In this document: one piece after another, positions 33,892-48,161 of the stretch
How positions within the stretch are numbered: the stretch's first letter is position 1
Layout: each line of letters starts with the position of its first letter
Assembly: GCA_027924585.1 (NCBI GenBank)
Contig: BSBM01000001.1
Location: 52,444,501 to 52,508,500 of the forward strand
Length of the DNA stretch: 64,000 bases
Direction of reading: 5' to 3'
Source of the DNA: Larix kaempferi
Taxonomy: Eukaryota; Streptophyta; Pinopsida; Pinales; Pinaceae
The notes under the pieces: model-generated
Told to the model about the DNA's origin: nothing
Databases searched by the model: none
Seen by the model: the letters and a program-made list of their open reading frames with translations, nothing else
Position numbers and translations under genes: made by a program

Positions 33892-34490
33892 CTGGAAAAA
33901 ATAAATGTTTTTTTTTTTATCATAAGTAAAATGAAATTCTTAATAATAAAAAAGTTAATGTTTTTTTTTATCATAAGTAAAATGAAATTCTTAATAATAA
34001 AAAAGTTAATATAATTGTTTTATATGTATATATTTTTATAGATGACTATTGGTATTCACATTAAATTATTAAATTATATATGAGATTAATAATACATTTT
34101 CTATGAAAGCACAACTTTGTTAAATATATTAGCATGGATGTACTTTTTTTCCCTATTTGTTATTTAAATTATATATGATATTAATAATAAAATTTCTATA
34201 AAAACACAACTTTGTTAAATATAGTATTGATGTACTTTTTTCCCTATTTGTTATTTAAGATGATTTACACTTAATACACTTGTAAAATAATAATAATAAT
34301 ACTAAATAACTAACTTATAATCAATCTTGCTATATATATATATATATATATATACATACAATGTGAGTTATATTTTTCCCGCCATTTATTATTTTATGAT
34401 GCTTTGCACTATATATATATATATATATATATACATATTATGTGATTTATATTTTTTTGCATCATTTATTATTTTATGGTGTTTGCACCA
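33892..34490. repeat. Cluster of short tandem duplications and (TA)n, copy 2
   Basis: Same three local duplications as in copy 1. The (TA)n runs near 34332 and 34412 are longer, and the CTCTCTA preceding the second run in copies 1 and 3 is replaced by TA repeats. Confidence 0.75.
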
Positions 34491-34656
34491 TATACAAGTT
34501 TGTATATATTAAATAATAATAATAGTTTTGGTGTTTTACAACACAAAATCTCAATCCACCTAGGATTGGTTTTGGTGGTTTGCCCCATACACCATGGAAT
34601 GCCACATATTCATTTAACACCAAAATCAATTTTTTTACAAACACCACTTTTGCACC

Positions 34657-35356
34657 ATAAATCTTAGCACCGCTTGTGTATCTCCACATTATCACCACTT
34701 TTGCAACACAATTTGAAAATTGGGGATTTCTCAAATCCTTTACAAATAGTAGTGCTAATGTGAGGCTAAAATACCTTTTTTCTTGTAGTTCTTTTGCAGT
34801 AATGGAATTAATATGTTCAGGATTTGTTTGCATTTTCCAGAGTGCACAACTAGCTCTCACAAGTCCTGCACTTGCTACAATTGTAGAGTGCCATCAAACT
34901 TCATTGTACATCTCCTTGATTTGCATGAGATTATATCATTATAAGGAATGATTCTTCAAATTGCTTCAAATCCACACTCACAATCTTTTGCACATTTCCA
35001 CCAACATGTCAGCAAGTTAATGATCCTACAATCTGCAAGGTATGCAATATCTCTTTCGTGTCGCTCTAAAGCTGCCAAAAATTCATCTTTACTAAGTTTG
35101 CCATTATCCACAAAATCGCCAACTTTAAGTCCTATACGGAAACCATCACCTTGAGTAGAGATATGGTTTATTAGTTGAGAAACATGTTTTGCTCGAGTTT
35201 GTTATTTTACATCTTTATTTTTTATCTTCACTGAATAGAGAAGGGCAAGTTGCAAATTTGTCAAAATATGATATATGTACTCCAGTGGTGGGAAAGATCT
35301 AGAAATTCTTCTTTCTTCAGGAATTTGAGCTACCTTCTTTTTTCTTTTCGCTTATG
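34657..35356 (-). pseudogene. Unrecognised gene fragment, copy 2
   Basis: Counterpart of 22180-22879, with the same TAA and the same closing stop at 34956. Confidence 0.5.
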
Positions 35357-35692
35357 ATGAAATCTGAAATTCTTGTGTAGTATAGAAACAACTGTGTAAG
35401 AGTGGCTTTCAAGATCTCCATACCACAAAGGAAATTATTGAAAGATGTAATTACATCTTTATGCATAACCTCAATTGTTTCTTTCTAGTGGCATGCAAAG
35501 TATTTCATTTGGGGTTCAACTTCATTAATCGTGACAGGTTTTTCTGAACTAGAATTTGTGTCTTCACCATCCGAGTGTCTTTACAAATTCGATCAGATCA
35601 TTGAAGTGTTCTAGCAAGAGAACTTCCACAAAAACGGTTGTGTTGCTTTTCAACAATTCTTCAAATTGTAGCTGTGTCTTTCCTAAAAAAGT
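35357..35692 (-). pseudogene. VPS52-like C-terminal fragment, copy 2
   Basis: Counterpart of 22880-23215, with the same frameshift and the same stop in place of the conserved tryptophan. Confidence 0.63.
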
Positions 35693-36389
35693 ATTATGTC
35701 ATATAACCATAAAGAAAATTATAATAGATGAAATGTGGGTAGCAATCCAGGTCATCATGTCACACCAATCACTTTAGGTGCATTTTCCAAACATACTTCT
35801 TCCGGTAATGAACTTGTCACTTAGAGCACATAATGAATTTTGAATCATGGATTGTTGACCATACATCATTTGTTGGGATATCTCATTAGAACTTTCAAAG
35901 ACTCCCTAATGCTGGAAACCCCAAAAGGCCTTAAGCTAGCAAGAGAAATAAGTTAGATATTTTTGACTCAGAAAATGAAGCAAGTAACTTAATAGGCATT
36001 GCATATTATAGAAAAAATTTTATAGGTAGGAGAGCCCGACAACGCTTTTCCAGCTAAGTAATGTTGGTTATGAAAATTGTCATCAATATGCTACTTTTTT
36101 TTTTTCTAGAATAAGAAAACCTTAGTGTATACATGTTTTAACCACCTTTATCCTTGATGTGTGCATTTTCTTTCTAAAATAATATATGAAATATTTAAAA
36201 ATAATACCTTCCACTTTTCGTTGAAAGAATTGTCACCTCTCAATTTCTTCCACTTATCTTTCAAAGAATTTTAACCCCTATTGTTAACTATATATATGTA
36301 ATAACTTTAAGGAATATATTTTGAATTTATAATTAGGGGATACATTTTGATTTATAATTGATCTTTATAGATCATTCACTCTTATTGTT

Positions 36390-36426
<37 letters not shown>

Positions 36427-36602
36427 TTAATTTGAAGGGATATATTTTGGTTTATAATTTATCCTTACTTGTCATTAGAAAGTATTCAAAATGTGATGCA
36501 CTATACTTAATAATGCTTCAAGCTAATAGAGACAACAACTCATTAACCTTGTAGGTTGTAATCGAGCTTAAAAGTATAAAATTTTGAAGATAGTTTATAT
36601 AC

Positions 36603-37026
36603 CTCCCGTTTCGTGCATTACATTGGCGAAGAAGGCAGCGAGCTCTCTCTTCTGGACGTCGTCAGATCCGGTAGTGCCAAATCCAGAATACGAATTATCA
36701 TTGGCAGCTGCGATGAAAGCGTCGTAAGTGTAGAATCCTTTGCCCTCGCAGGAGCTGTCAGCTCCGCCTGCAAGGCCATCGAAGAAGCTCTGGGAAATGA
36801 TGTTCCCTACGTTTCCAGCTCCGGCACTTGGAGATCCTCTGCCTGAGTTGGAACAGGGGCCGCTCTGGCAGCCTTAGCCGCAGTAATCAAAGGTCGTCCC
36901 GCAGAATCCATACTGGCTGCAACACAAACCACTGGCGCAGCCACAGTTTTGGGCATTAACACTCACGCCCATCAGTAGAAGCACCAGCACCAGCGCCACT
37001 ACTGATCTACCACAACTACTCCCCAT
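36603..37026 (-). pseudogene. Class IV chitinase exon 1 with one stop, copy 2
   Basis: ATG at 37026, stop codon 51, HETGG and GT donor all as in copy 1. The promoter TATA and W-boxes upstream are also kept. Because the stop is shared by all three copies, the gene was already dead when the unit was multiplied. Confidence 0.85.
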
Positions 37027-37626
37027 TGCCAATAATTCCTCTCAGACTTCCTTCCAGTATCTGATTTATGGATACAATTAACTCAAGAAATATTTGATTT
37101 CTTGATTCAATTTGAATTAACTAAATGGAATGCTTGCTTGCTCTATATAGGGAAACCCAAACGCGGTGTCGTACACTTATTTTCCATATATGACACCGAG
37201 AGTCAATAGCGCTGTGCCATGTAGACTTTGGACTTTGATTTTATGAAACAACTGAGCAATGGGTCAATACGTCGCGGGACGCGCTTCGCTCGCTAGTGTT
37301 GAACGCAGCCAGAATTCACACAAACAACAAATATTTTGTGGTATCGTGTAAATAACCAACTTGTGGGCCATATTCCATGGTTTACCAGACTTCCCATCAC
37401 ACAAATATTATGTGGTAGCATGGAAATAAGAAAGTTTTGGCCCATATTCCATAGTTTACCATACCTACCATATTCCATGGTTTACTACACCCTCTCCATT
37501 GGACCATACCATAAGGAAAAAATTGATGTTATCTAAACCAAGGATAGTTGATGAGGCCTATGTGTAAGCACAATATCTAGAGAATATTTTGATATTTTGA
37601 AGAATAAAGGACAATTAGGTGGTCCC

Positions 37627-38277
37627 AAATAGAAAGAATGTCAAGATGTTTGTAACGAGGGAACGAAGAAGTGGAAAGGAAAGGATAAGAAGACAACAAC
37701 CACAACACATAGATGAAAGGATCCAAACAATCACTATGATCATTGTAATATTGATGGTTGCACTAAAGATATGTGTTGGGAGCTACATCCAGAGTTTAAT
37801 CCAATGAACTATAAGAAAGATGCCAAGAAGAATCTAAGCATCCTAGCCATCGAATTAGGAAACCATGCAGAGAGTAGCTCAAGTGAGATGAAAATATTGT
37901 CTACATTATAATGAAAAAGGAGGTGAATCTAAGTCACCTGCATCCCAAGGAAGAGGAGGATATGACTAACCTTTTCCATTTTAAGAACTAGGTCAAGAAC
38001 AAAAAAGCTAATGCTCTATTTGATTTTGGTTCACAAGTCAACCTCATAGCTGAAGATATAGTAAGCAATGTTGGATTGTAAGTTCAATACCATCCTCACC
38101 CATATCAAGTGGGATGAGTAAATAAGGATGGAGGGCCCAAGTATGTATGGATGCCAAATGTCTACAACATGCAATTTTACCATCATCATTTTTCGTGAGT
38201 CTATTTTCCCAAGTGTCACTCACTGTTTTCTAGTAAAATCTATGCATGAGGACTACTTTGATGCCTTTACTTGAGAT
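37627..38277 (+). pseudogene. Plus-strand gypsy gag-protease relic, copy 2
   Basis: Counterpart of 25150-25800, with the same D-F-G protease loop and the same cut-off. Confidence 0.63.
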
Positions 38278-38296
38278 GTCACATTTCAAGATAGAG

Positions 38297-38767
38297 GTTG
38301 AGTGAAGTCAAGCAAATCAAGTACAGGGGTGGTACACATAGCCGCCTTTAAGTCTTGGAAAGCCTTTTCTACCTCATCATTCCAATTAAAAGCATTTTTT
38401 TTACCAGAGCAATGAGTGGAGCTAAATTCTTACCAAAGCTCTAGACGAACTTTCTATAATAACTAGTAAGACCCAAAAAATCTCTTAATATGTTAATACT
38501 TTTAGGGTAAGGCCAATCCTTCATCACTTCAATTTTTTTTTTTTTTCTTCTGGAAATATGGGTGTATGTTCGGTGGAAGGCTACTAAGTATGAGTGGAAT
38601 GGAATGGTCATTATCATTGGAAGGAGAAGGAATTCATTTGGGAGTGTGAAATATGGATTAGTGTTTGTCCAAGACTAATTGCATGTCAAAATGAATGGGT
38701 TGAGAAGGTGTCTCAAAAGCTTGAATGACATGGTGTTGAACCATTGTGCCTAAATGCCCCTTTTTAA
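38297..38767 (-). pseudogene. Minus-strand gypsy relic, copy 2 (truncated at the junction)
   Basis: Counterpart of 25820-26290, again cut by the unit junction and again lacking the RT core. Confidence 0.73.
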
Positions 38768-39149
38768 GTAGCTTGCTTATATATAATATTTTTAATCAAA
38801 TATTTACAAATATACCATAAATATACATAGACATTTATATAATAAAATTTAATCTATATTTAAAAAACAAAAATAAAAATCTCAACAACTTCGGATATGG
38901 AAGTGTGAGAGTTAGCAACTACTTATTAATAGTTATTTTAATAAGAAAGTAAGAAATTGAATGGTATTTCTATTTTATAGTGTTTAAATAATTTAAAAAA
39001 AGTTGTTTTGTTTTAAAATTGGTTTTCAAAATTTAATTGTCCACTAATAATCCGTATCTGTAGGCACCTACACCGAATATTTGACGAATTCAAATTTGTT
39101 CCGAATTTCCGTACATGAAGTACCAATACGGCCGAATTATGCTACTATG
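38768..39149. mobile_element. hAT-like MITE, left-truncated by the junction, copy 3
   Basis: Same 382-bp right portion as in copy 2, with the right inverted repeat and GAGGGAAC. Confidence 0.9.
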
Positions 39150-40404
39150 GAGGGAACACACCAATATTATAGGGCACCGACCGATTCTATAGAGACAGGA
39201 ACAAGCCCCGAACAATGACGAGAATGAATAGAAGGGAGGCGAGCTGCCCACCACCAGTGAAGGTAGTCTCCCTTCCAATGAGGTTTTCATTGACCAGAGC
39301 CCCTTCCATCCGCCACAACCGCACCTGTTTCTTTTTTCAGGCGTCCATTCGAGGGTTTGTTGGGCCCTTCGAGAAACAGTCTGTTTGGTTTCGGCAGTCT
39401 TTTTGGGTCGTTGAGGGGTATTTTGGGTATGGGCATGGGCTTGCTATTCAATGAGCCATTCCGTCGCCCTTCCAATGAGTTTTTCATTGACCAGAGGCCC
39501 TTCCGTCTGCCATGCTGCATGTCCGATGGTGACTTGTGATTGAGGAGCCGCCTGATGACTATGAAGCTTCAACATTTGTATGAGGTGGTGGCGTGTTCTC
39601 TGTTCTGGTGGCGAAACCGGTACCTTTCATCCGGCGGTGGCAGAGAGGTAGCGAGCTTCTCACTTTTGATCCTTCTGATACGGCGGTGGAGGCTCCAGAT
39701 TCTGTGAACTTCCCCTCCGAAGGCGTGGGGTTTCTTCCTTTGTGTTTTAATTGGTGATGACTTTCTTGCAGATCCGCATTTATTTCCGGTGGGAGGCATT
39801 CAGAAGGGTCCTTTGCGGCTGAGCCGTGCAGCATTTTTTGTGTTTTTTTTAAAATGTTATATGGGGGTGAGAAATCATCTGATCCAGTTCCTTTTCGGGA
39901 CTATGTTTGCTTTGGTCCTTTCATGGTTTGGAATTTCTATGTATTGGCATGAATCAATCCACTTATGCTCCAGGCGTTGAAACCATAGTGTCACAAACCC
40001 AATGTTCCCCCAAAAAAATTGTTTTTTTTTCTTTTTCCTGGAGTCACTGTGATAGCCTTGGTGTTTTCTTTGTTTTGTTTCTCTTTAAGGAAGTGCCAGT
40101 CCCAGTGCGATCCTGTGCACCATATTTTTGCCTATGAAATCTGAAAAATACCTTAGTTTTATGGTTGTTCGTTCCAGAATCTTTGATAATTTTCTTCACT
40201 TAGTCGGATCTCATGTTTTCCTAGTCGTTCAGAATTAAAGGAACCTAATTATTTGTGTATCCAACAATTATGGATTGAGTTCAAGCAGCGCCTGTCTCAG
40301 AGCTACCAGTTGAAGTTCTTGTCCCATCCGTGGTTCTATAGCCCATTTCATATTCTATAGTTGCATATACAGTTATAAATCGAGCAGCAGTTCCCTATCC
40401 GTTT

Positions 40405-41262
40405 AATGGCCCTCTTTCTGACGCCGAGTAACTACGGCTGGATTATTGGCCCGCCCCTTACGGTGGTTTTGTTCCGCTTTGTGGGGTACCGACAAGCAAC
40501 AAAAAAGAAGAACCTCTTCCAGCTGTCCCATCTCCTTTAGGGCAATTTACCTTTTACCCACATGCTTCCATAGATGATGCATCACTCTTGGTAGCATGTG
40601 ATCCCCTTTGTTTATTGAATGTAAAGTAAGTAATTGCTACATAAAGCGTTGTTTAGTTGATTGTGGTTCTAGCTTTAATGTAATTGAATATGAAACCCTA
40701 CTCAACTTGCACCACACTGATAATGACATGCAAGTTACCTGCTTTACATGTCGTGGGTATGTTTTCCATGAAACTATTACCATGGGGACAATTATGTTGC
40801 CTATTATTGTAGGTCCTTGTACCCTTATAACACCTTTATTTCTCATAGATAAGCCACTGTCCTACAACTTCTTGTTAATACATCCTTGGATCCATCGCAT
40901 GTATATAGTCCCATCTACCTTATTATAGCAAGTTTAGTTTGCAAAGTCTATGTGATTATTGGTGATCTTAACCCTTAAAAGTCTTTCACGATTACTCTTG
41001 TGCAAAATGGGAGGGTTAACACCATCCTATCTATGCAGGTCTCTCCTCCTATCGCCCCTCCGGGTTTTATTAATATTATTACACCTACCTGCTTCAGTTC
41101 CAACAGCTTCTCCTTCATCTGGTGATGCTCTTCCTTTGATTGATCTGTCTAATGCCCTAGTGATTGTATCTAGTAGTTTACCACAGGCCCTACTCTATTT
41201 TTGGCCTAAGCTAATCTTATTTTAGTTAATAAGCCTGGGTTTATAATCACACCTATACTCGA
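40405..41262 (+). pseudogene. Ty3/gypsy retropepsin relic, copy 3
   Basis: Same as copies 1 and 2, with the main frame at 40608-40928. The one-base deletion near 40484 shifts the poorly conserved part upstream of the protease. Confidence 0.65.
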
Positions 41263-42521
41263 AAAAGGGAAGGGTGTAATTTATCTTAGTATACCTTTTA
41301 CATCCCAAGCTTCCAAGCCTAGTAGTTTAGAACATACCTTGCGCGAGCCCATATTAGAAGAAGCTCTTAACTTTTTTTGAATCCTTTCACCCCGGGTGAG
41401 TACCAATTAGTAGATCATATTAGCAGGGAAACTGATCCCCATGCCTTACCTAGACTATCCACTAACTTGAATCTTTTCTTTTCCACACATATTTCTTCTT
41501 TGCACTCAGAGCATCCTAGTGGATATATACGTGTGGTTCCCCTCATCTGATGTCGTCTCCATCACCTGTGATCTACCTCATATTGCTTTCACTTCCTGTA
41601 TCTTATCCTACTTTACCAACCTCATTAGCCGCTTATTCGCATTATATTATATACTACCTTCATCAGGGAGCCATCCTACTACCATTGTAACTATTGGCTT
41701 ATCCACATTACCCTCATCTATTACCACTACCGGTGGTATACCTTTATATATATTTTTTACTATAAGACCATTTATACCTCATTTATATTATATCCTGGAT
41801 CCTTCCCTTTGTTGTTACTTGTCCCTCATCCTAGGCTGTTACCTCCTTCACGCCGTTTGTACCATGCTTCTATGTCATCTCACAGACTCGGGCAATGTAG
41901 CGGTATCCCCAGAGCTTACACTTATCTAGCATATTTATCTAACCATAGTTGTACTTTATATTTGGCTAATGACAATTCTTTACCATTGGCCTCGAGTAGT
42001 CCTGCATCTCGAATTAATATGCCTTCTTTTCTGAATGTTATAAATTATCCCACTCTGCTACTATGAGAGGAGTTAGGTCCCTATGTCAATTCATTTACAT
42101 TTCAAATATAGATCATGATCTTTTACTCCTTCTAGGTATGGTTCCTTTATAAAGTCCCGCCATTGACCTATTGAGAGTCGAGCATGCTGCATAGCCCTTG
42201 GTTCTTACTAGAGTAAATTAATTGTTTAAGCTAGCCGCTGGAGATGATTGGAGCTGTATAAAGTAGTAATGGTATTTATTACTTATGATGCTACGTTCAA
42301 ACCAGTTTATTTGCTTACTTTATCTCTGAAGACTTTTTTCCAAGAACAATCTTAAATGCAGGTAAGGTAATGTTTTAGCCGGTCAGGTAACGTTCTCCCT
42401 CGCTATTAGGAAGGAATTTGTTTTCCGGTGGATAGCTCACCCAATGCAAGCAGGCGGGTAGCTCATACTGAACAAACTCCAGAACCAAGTCTATATTATA
42501 TACGTTGCTAGGTTTCGATAA

Positions 42522-43124
42522 TAAACTGGTTTAATAACTAGCTTTACTACTTACTGGATATGTTATTAGTAATGGTAATGGGTATATATATGTACGAGGT
42601 GCCTGCATAAACAAAATATACTGGAAGTATGCTGGATAAGGAGAAACTGGTACTGGAACTGCTAATGCTACTGGACCAACTTATAGCTATACTTCTGTCT
42701 TTGCTTCTACTGCTGGGTTAACTGGATAAACTACTCGTACTCGATCTGCGTATGGATATGTTACTGGGTCTCTATCTCGATCATAAGAATCTTCATATCT
42801 ATCTCGTTCTCTAACAGCTACTAGTGGGGGTGCTTATACAGATGCTTATATAGGTGATGCTTCTACGACGGCTACTTACCCTGGTACTGCATCTACTATC
42901 TATGCTACTGTTGGTAGTGGTACTACTTTGGATCGACTGGATCAACCTGGATCTGGTACCCGAGCGATATATGCACCTGTAGGGTATTAAACCGGGCGAA
43001 GGGAAACTGGGACTGGTTCACAGTAAACTAGGTCCACTTGCTCTGTATCTGCGTATGAATTTCCAACTTGGTCCAAAATTGGTGGATATGCTATAGGATA
43101 TAGGGCTGGTTTATGCTCATGAGT
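42522..43124 (-). pseudogene. Low-complexity coding-like remnant, copy 3
   Basis: Counterpart of 17580-18182, with the same interruptions. Confidence 0.3.
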
Positions 43125-46100
43125 AAAAAGTTATACTTAATTAATAGAACATGGAATTAGGGACTATATATTGGGTCTTTCTCTATGACTGAAAGATCTA
43201 TTTATTTCATTGTAATTGGATCATCAGTTAAAGAAGCCTATGCCCACATAATTGGTAATGGGTTGAATGATGATGTGACTTAAAAAGGTTATGGCTCATA
43301 GATGCTAAATGTTATAGGTGCAGGGTCCTTCCGTGTTAGAACATAATAAGTAATAATACTTGCAAATCCACTTGTTAATTTCAGAACACTAATAGTTAGT
43401 TGATACATGCTACACCATCAGTTACAAAGGCCTAGTAGGGGGGGCCAATATCATACCAGCATATCTCTAGGCATTCGAACCGGATATGCTTAGGAGGGGA
43501 TTCTAAATCTAAGCAAAGGGCTTCATATTTGGCAATATATTAGTACATTAAAAAATGAAACCAAAAAGAGAATTATGGATGCGGGATGGCAAAAATAGAA
43601 GGAATGTTAATCAATTGACAATGTTTATGGGCTGGTTATTTAAGCTGAACATTTCATTTTATAGGCCGGTTCTCTCAGTCCGACCCAACTTTAATAGGTT
43701 TTGGCGGAGGCGCATAGTAAACACGGCATTATCAGATCCAATTGGCGTGTAACCCTCCAACATAGTATATCAATTGTGGCCTTCTTCTCGTTTTCGTTAT
43801 ACGGGCCGGGGGTAATCCCCTCGGGGCGATATTGAAGTCCAACTTCATTGTGAGGGCCTAGGGAGGCTAGGAAACATAGTACCAAATGCGTGGCAATCAA
43901 GAAATAGTGAGCATAGCAGGCTTCTAGCTTTAGGATTGGGTGCTTGGTGAATGAACATAAATAAATAGGCAGGCGGTCTTTCCATAAATGTGAAACCATA
44001 CACTACTGGGCAGGGTTGAGCTCGCTCTTCCTTTTCGCATATAGTGGAAGTAACAATGCATACAATTGTTGAATAGACTAAAAACTTTGTTTGTGGGTGC
44101 AGGAGCCGTCGTGAATCATAGCCTGGCAATTGGAACAAAGGTCTTCTAAAAGTAATACTCCCTCTTTCTGAGAGAATACTGAAGCAAGAGTAACATCCGA
44201 CTCCTCCCTCTCCCTGAGAGAATCCAACAACACTGTCTCTGTATGCAACAATACTTCCATCAGCAGCAAGCATGGAATAAACCCCTATTATCAAATAGGT
44301 TCTAAACCTGTCTCCATGGCATTCCGCTATACATGCTCTTTATATGCCTCCTGAAAACTAGAAGGCTCATCACCTCTGCTCTTCCAACTTCTATTCCATC
44401 GGTTCTTTTGCTTTCTTCTCTAAGTCCACCCACCGCCCCTAGTCTATCCATTTTACATTTCAAACTGTTACAGATATTTCCGCATCACTATCTATCCCAA
44501 GACACTTTCAATCCCCAAGTCTCAGTTCTTCGAGAGAGGGATATAAGACTCACTAATAAATTAATAAATAGCATAAAAAATATTTATTATAAAGGTTGCT
44601 GCTCTTTTACTTCTGTGTCCCCCTCTATAATATGCTCGTATAACCCCCAATAGCTCGCCCGCCTGTTTAAATCCGCGATCTGCTTGTAACCCGAGACCAA
44701 ATTAATTTCGTCTCAATTTCCTTAAGTTATCTATAAATATCCAAATAATCCAGTTCCTCAAACTCCTCCTTCCTCCTCGGCATAATACTCCCGGCATAAT
44801 ACTAATCCCTCCTCCAGCTCCTCATCAACATCAATTGGACTCTATTTGCTCTTCAAATGATGAATCAACGTTGGTCAGTATGAGTATGAGTTAGTGTGAG
44901 TTCTGCGTTAGGTGGGGAGTAAGCCAGTTTCCCAGGGACAAGCGACTGCATATTGGGGTAGCTGGTGAGTTGCTTATTTATAACTGGTAGGGTGGGAGGG
45001 GATTAAATAAGTTGATGATAAACGGGCTATGAAAGGGCCTGATAAACAGGATGCCAAAACTTCGGAGATTACTTCAATAATTTTTATCTATGAGCTACCC
45101 CATAGGCCAGGTTTATTCTGGGAATTTTCCACCCCTAGTATTCGTGATCTGCCAGCCAGTAATTCGAGGTGGATCAGCCAGAAACTATCAGTGTACGATT
45201 CAACAATTTATGATGTATACTTTTCCTCTTAGGGCAACTCACTCAATTGCACAGGGAACTCACTGAATGCTAAGAGAATAGGGAACTGCACAGGGACCCA
45301 CCCAAAGGAAAGAAAAAAACCCACCAATACATTAAGTGAAAGGGACTTTAAGGAATCAATATTAGAAAAGATCCCGCCCTGAGACCGATCCTTTGCGGCA
45401 TCACGAAGATAGGATAACCGGATAGATCCTACAGCACAACCAGCCAGCACTATGCGGATTGAACCCGTGCCCTTAATTCCTTCAGTTTGAAATTGCTTAT
45501 GTTTGGGTAGCGTATCAGACAGAGAGAAGACCCATATATTTTGCTTTGTCCAGTTGTGCTCCCTTGAATGTGTTGGGTAGCGTCCACCATGGATATTGAG
45601 TTGCCAACGATTCCATGCCCAAATAAAGCAATCTCTCTGGTACACCATCCACCCAACATAGAAACGACCTCGGAGTTCTGGTAGTAAAGGAACGTTTAGT
45701 TACTCGCTCGACGCCAAAGAAGAAATAGTAAATGAAAGAAGAAATAGTAAATTTAGGAACTATCCATAGATCCAAAGAACCAAATAGTCGATTAGGAAAC
45801 TTGAAGTTGTTCGTGATATTCTATATTTCGGGCGGGAGAGGTAGAATAAAGGATAAGGATAAAAGACACATCACACCATAGGAACGACAGCGTTTTAGGC
45901 CATTATATAGATATGTAATTACGCTTTTTTTCTTTGTTGTTTTTCTCTCTGTTGACATTGGCGTCACCTCTTGTGAACAGAGTATCCTCAGTTTAGTTCT
46001 TTAAGAACGTTGTTAAATTATTTATTATTATTTATAACTATCGGATTATGCATGGTTCGATTCTAGTAAAGCTTCTTATCTCACGCTCTTTCCTTTTTCT

Positions 46101-46366
46101 TCCTTTGGTTAGTGGCGATGATTGAATGCTCACTTCACTTGCAATGTAGTTAATTTTTTTTTATATTTAACACTACATATATTCCTCCAGGTTCGACCTT
46201 TAGACCTGGGCCTAAGCTCTTCAAACAAATTTTACTTGGGGTAAAAACCGATTACAAAGAAACAAAAATACAAAAAATAGGTTGCTTTAATTCTGAAGCT
46301 GGAAATGGGTTAAAGAATTAATATAAATCATTGTTTTAATAATTATATTTAGATTTTGTTATGGAG

Positions 46367-46960
46367 CTGGAAAAAATAAATGTTTTTTTTTTTATCATAA
46401 GTAAAATGAAATTCTTAATAATAAAAAAGTTAATGTTTTTTTTTATCATAAGTAAAATGAAATTCTTAATAATAAAAAAGTTAATATAATTGTTTTATAT
46501 GTATATATTTTTATAGATGACTATTGGTATTCACATTAAATTATTAAATTATATATGAGATTAATAATACATTTTCTATGAAAGCACAACTTTGTTAAAT
46601 ATATTAGCATGGATGTACTTTTTTTCCCTATTTGTTATTTAAATTATATATGATATTAATAATAAAATTTCTATAAAAACACAACTTTGTTAAATATAGT
46701 ATTGATGTACTTTTTTCCCTATTTGTTATTTAAGATGATTTACACTTAATACACTTGTAAAATAATAATAATAATACTAAATAACTAACTTATAATCAAT
46801 CTTGCTATATATATATATATATATATACATACAATGTGAGTTATATTTTTCCCGCCAATTATTATTTTATGATGCTTTGCACTCTCTCTATATATATATA
46901 TACATATTATGTGATTTATATTTTTTTGCATCATTTATTATTTTATGGTGTTTGCACCAT
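46367..46960. repeat. Cluster of short tandem duplications and (TA)n, copy 3
   Basis: Same local duplications. The (TA)n run near 46806 is intermediate in length. The second keeps the CTCTCTA lead of copy 1. Confidence 0.75.
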
Positions 46961-47125
46961 ATACAAGTTTGTATATATTAAATAATAATAATAGTTTTGG
47001 TGTTTTACAACACAAAATCTCAATCCACCTAGGATTGGTTTTGGTGGTTTGCCCCATACACCATGGAATGCCACATATTCATTTAACACCAAAATCAATT
47101 TTTTTACAAACACCACTTTTGCACC

Positions 47126-47825
47126 ATAAATCTTAGCACCGCTTGTGTATCTCCACATTATCACCACTTTTGCAACACAATTTGAAAATTGGGGATTTCT
47201 CAAATCCTTTACAAATAGTAGTGCTAATGTGAGGCTAAAATACCTTTTTTCTTGTAGTTCTTTTGCAGTAATGGAATTAATATGTTCAGGATTTGTTTGC
47301 ATTTTCCAGAGTGCACAACTAGCTCTCACAAGTCCTGCACTTGCTACAATTGTAGAGTGCCATCAAACTTCATTGTACATCTCCTTGATTTGCATGAGAT
47401 TATATCATTATAAGGAATGATTCTTCAAATTGCTTCAAATCCACACTCACAATCTTTTGCACATTTCCACCAACATGTCAGCAAGTTAATGATCCTACAA
47501 TCTGCAAGGTATGCAATATCTCTTTCGTGTCGCTCTAAAGCTGCCAAAAATTCATCTTTACTAAGTTTGCCATTATCCACAAAATCGCCAACTTTAAGTC
47601 CTATACGGAAACCATCACCTTGAGTAGAGATATGGTTTATTAGTTGAGAAACATGTTTTGCTCGAGTTTGTTATTTTACATCTTTATTTTTTATCTTCAC
47701 TGAATAGAGAAGGGCAAGTTGCAAATTTGTCAAAATATGATATATGTACTCCAGTGGTGGGAAAGATCTAGAAATTCTTCTTTCTTCAGGAATTTGAGCT
47801 ACCTTCTTTTTTCTTTTCGCTTATG
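47126..47825 (-). pseudogene. Unrecognised gene fragment, copy 3
   Basis: Counterpart of 22180-22879, with unchanged frames and stops. Confidence 0.5.
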
Positions 47826-48161
47826 ATGAAATCTGAAATTCTTGTGTAGTATAGAAACAACTGTGTAAGAGTGGCTTTCAAGATCTCCATACCACAAAGG
47901 AAATTATTGAAAGATGTAATTACATCTTTATGCATAACCTCAATTGTTTCTTTCTAGTGGCATGCAAAGTATTTCATTTGGGGTTCAACTTCATTAATCG
48001 TGACAGGTTTTTCTGAACTAGAATTTGTGTCTTCACCATCCGAGTGTCTTTACAAATTCGATCAGATCATTGAAGTGTTCTAGCAAGAGAACTTCCACAA
48101 AAACGGTTGTGTTGCTTTTCAACAATTCTTCAAATTGTAGCTGTGTCTTTCCTAAAAAAGT
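47826..48161 (-). pseudogene. VPS52-like C-terminal fragment, copy 3
   Basis: Counterpart of 22880-23215, with the same frameshift and stop. Confidence 0.63.

Larger units (their letters stand above)
26291..38767. repeat. 12.47-kb tandem unit, copy 2
   Basis: Second copy, 12,477 bp, joined to copy 1 at CTTTTTAAGTAGCTTGC without any extra base. It is colinear throughout. The extra length comes mainly from longer (TA)n runs and an added TTAA near 36425. In its first 5.8 kb it agrees with copy 3 against copy 1. From about 32.37 kb on it carries bases absent from both others (C at 32369, for example). Confidence 0.96.

Noticed and set aside
34327-34512. Tyrosine/isoleucine repeat peptide of 61 codons
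   Set aside because: It is simply the translation of a (TA)n microsatellite and exists only in copy 2, where the run is longer.
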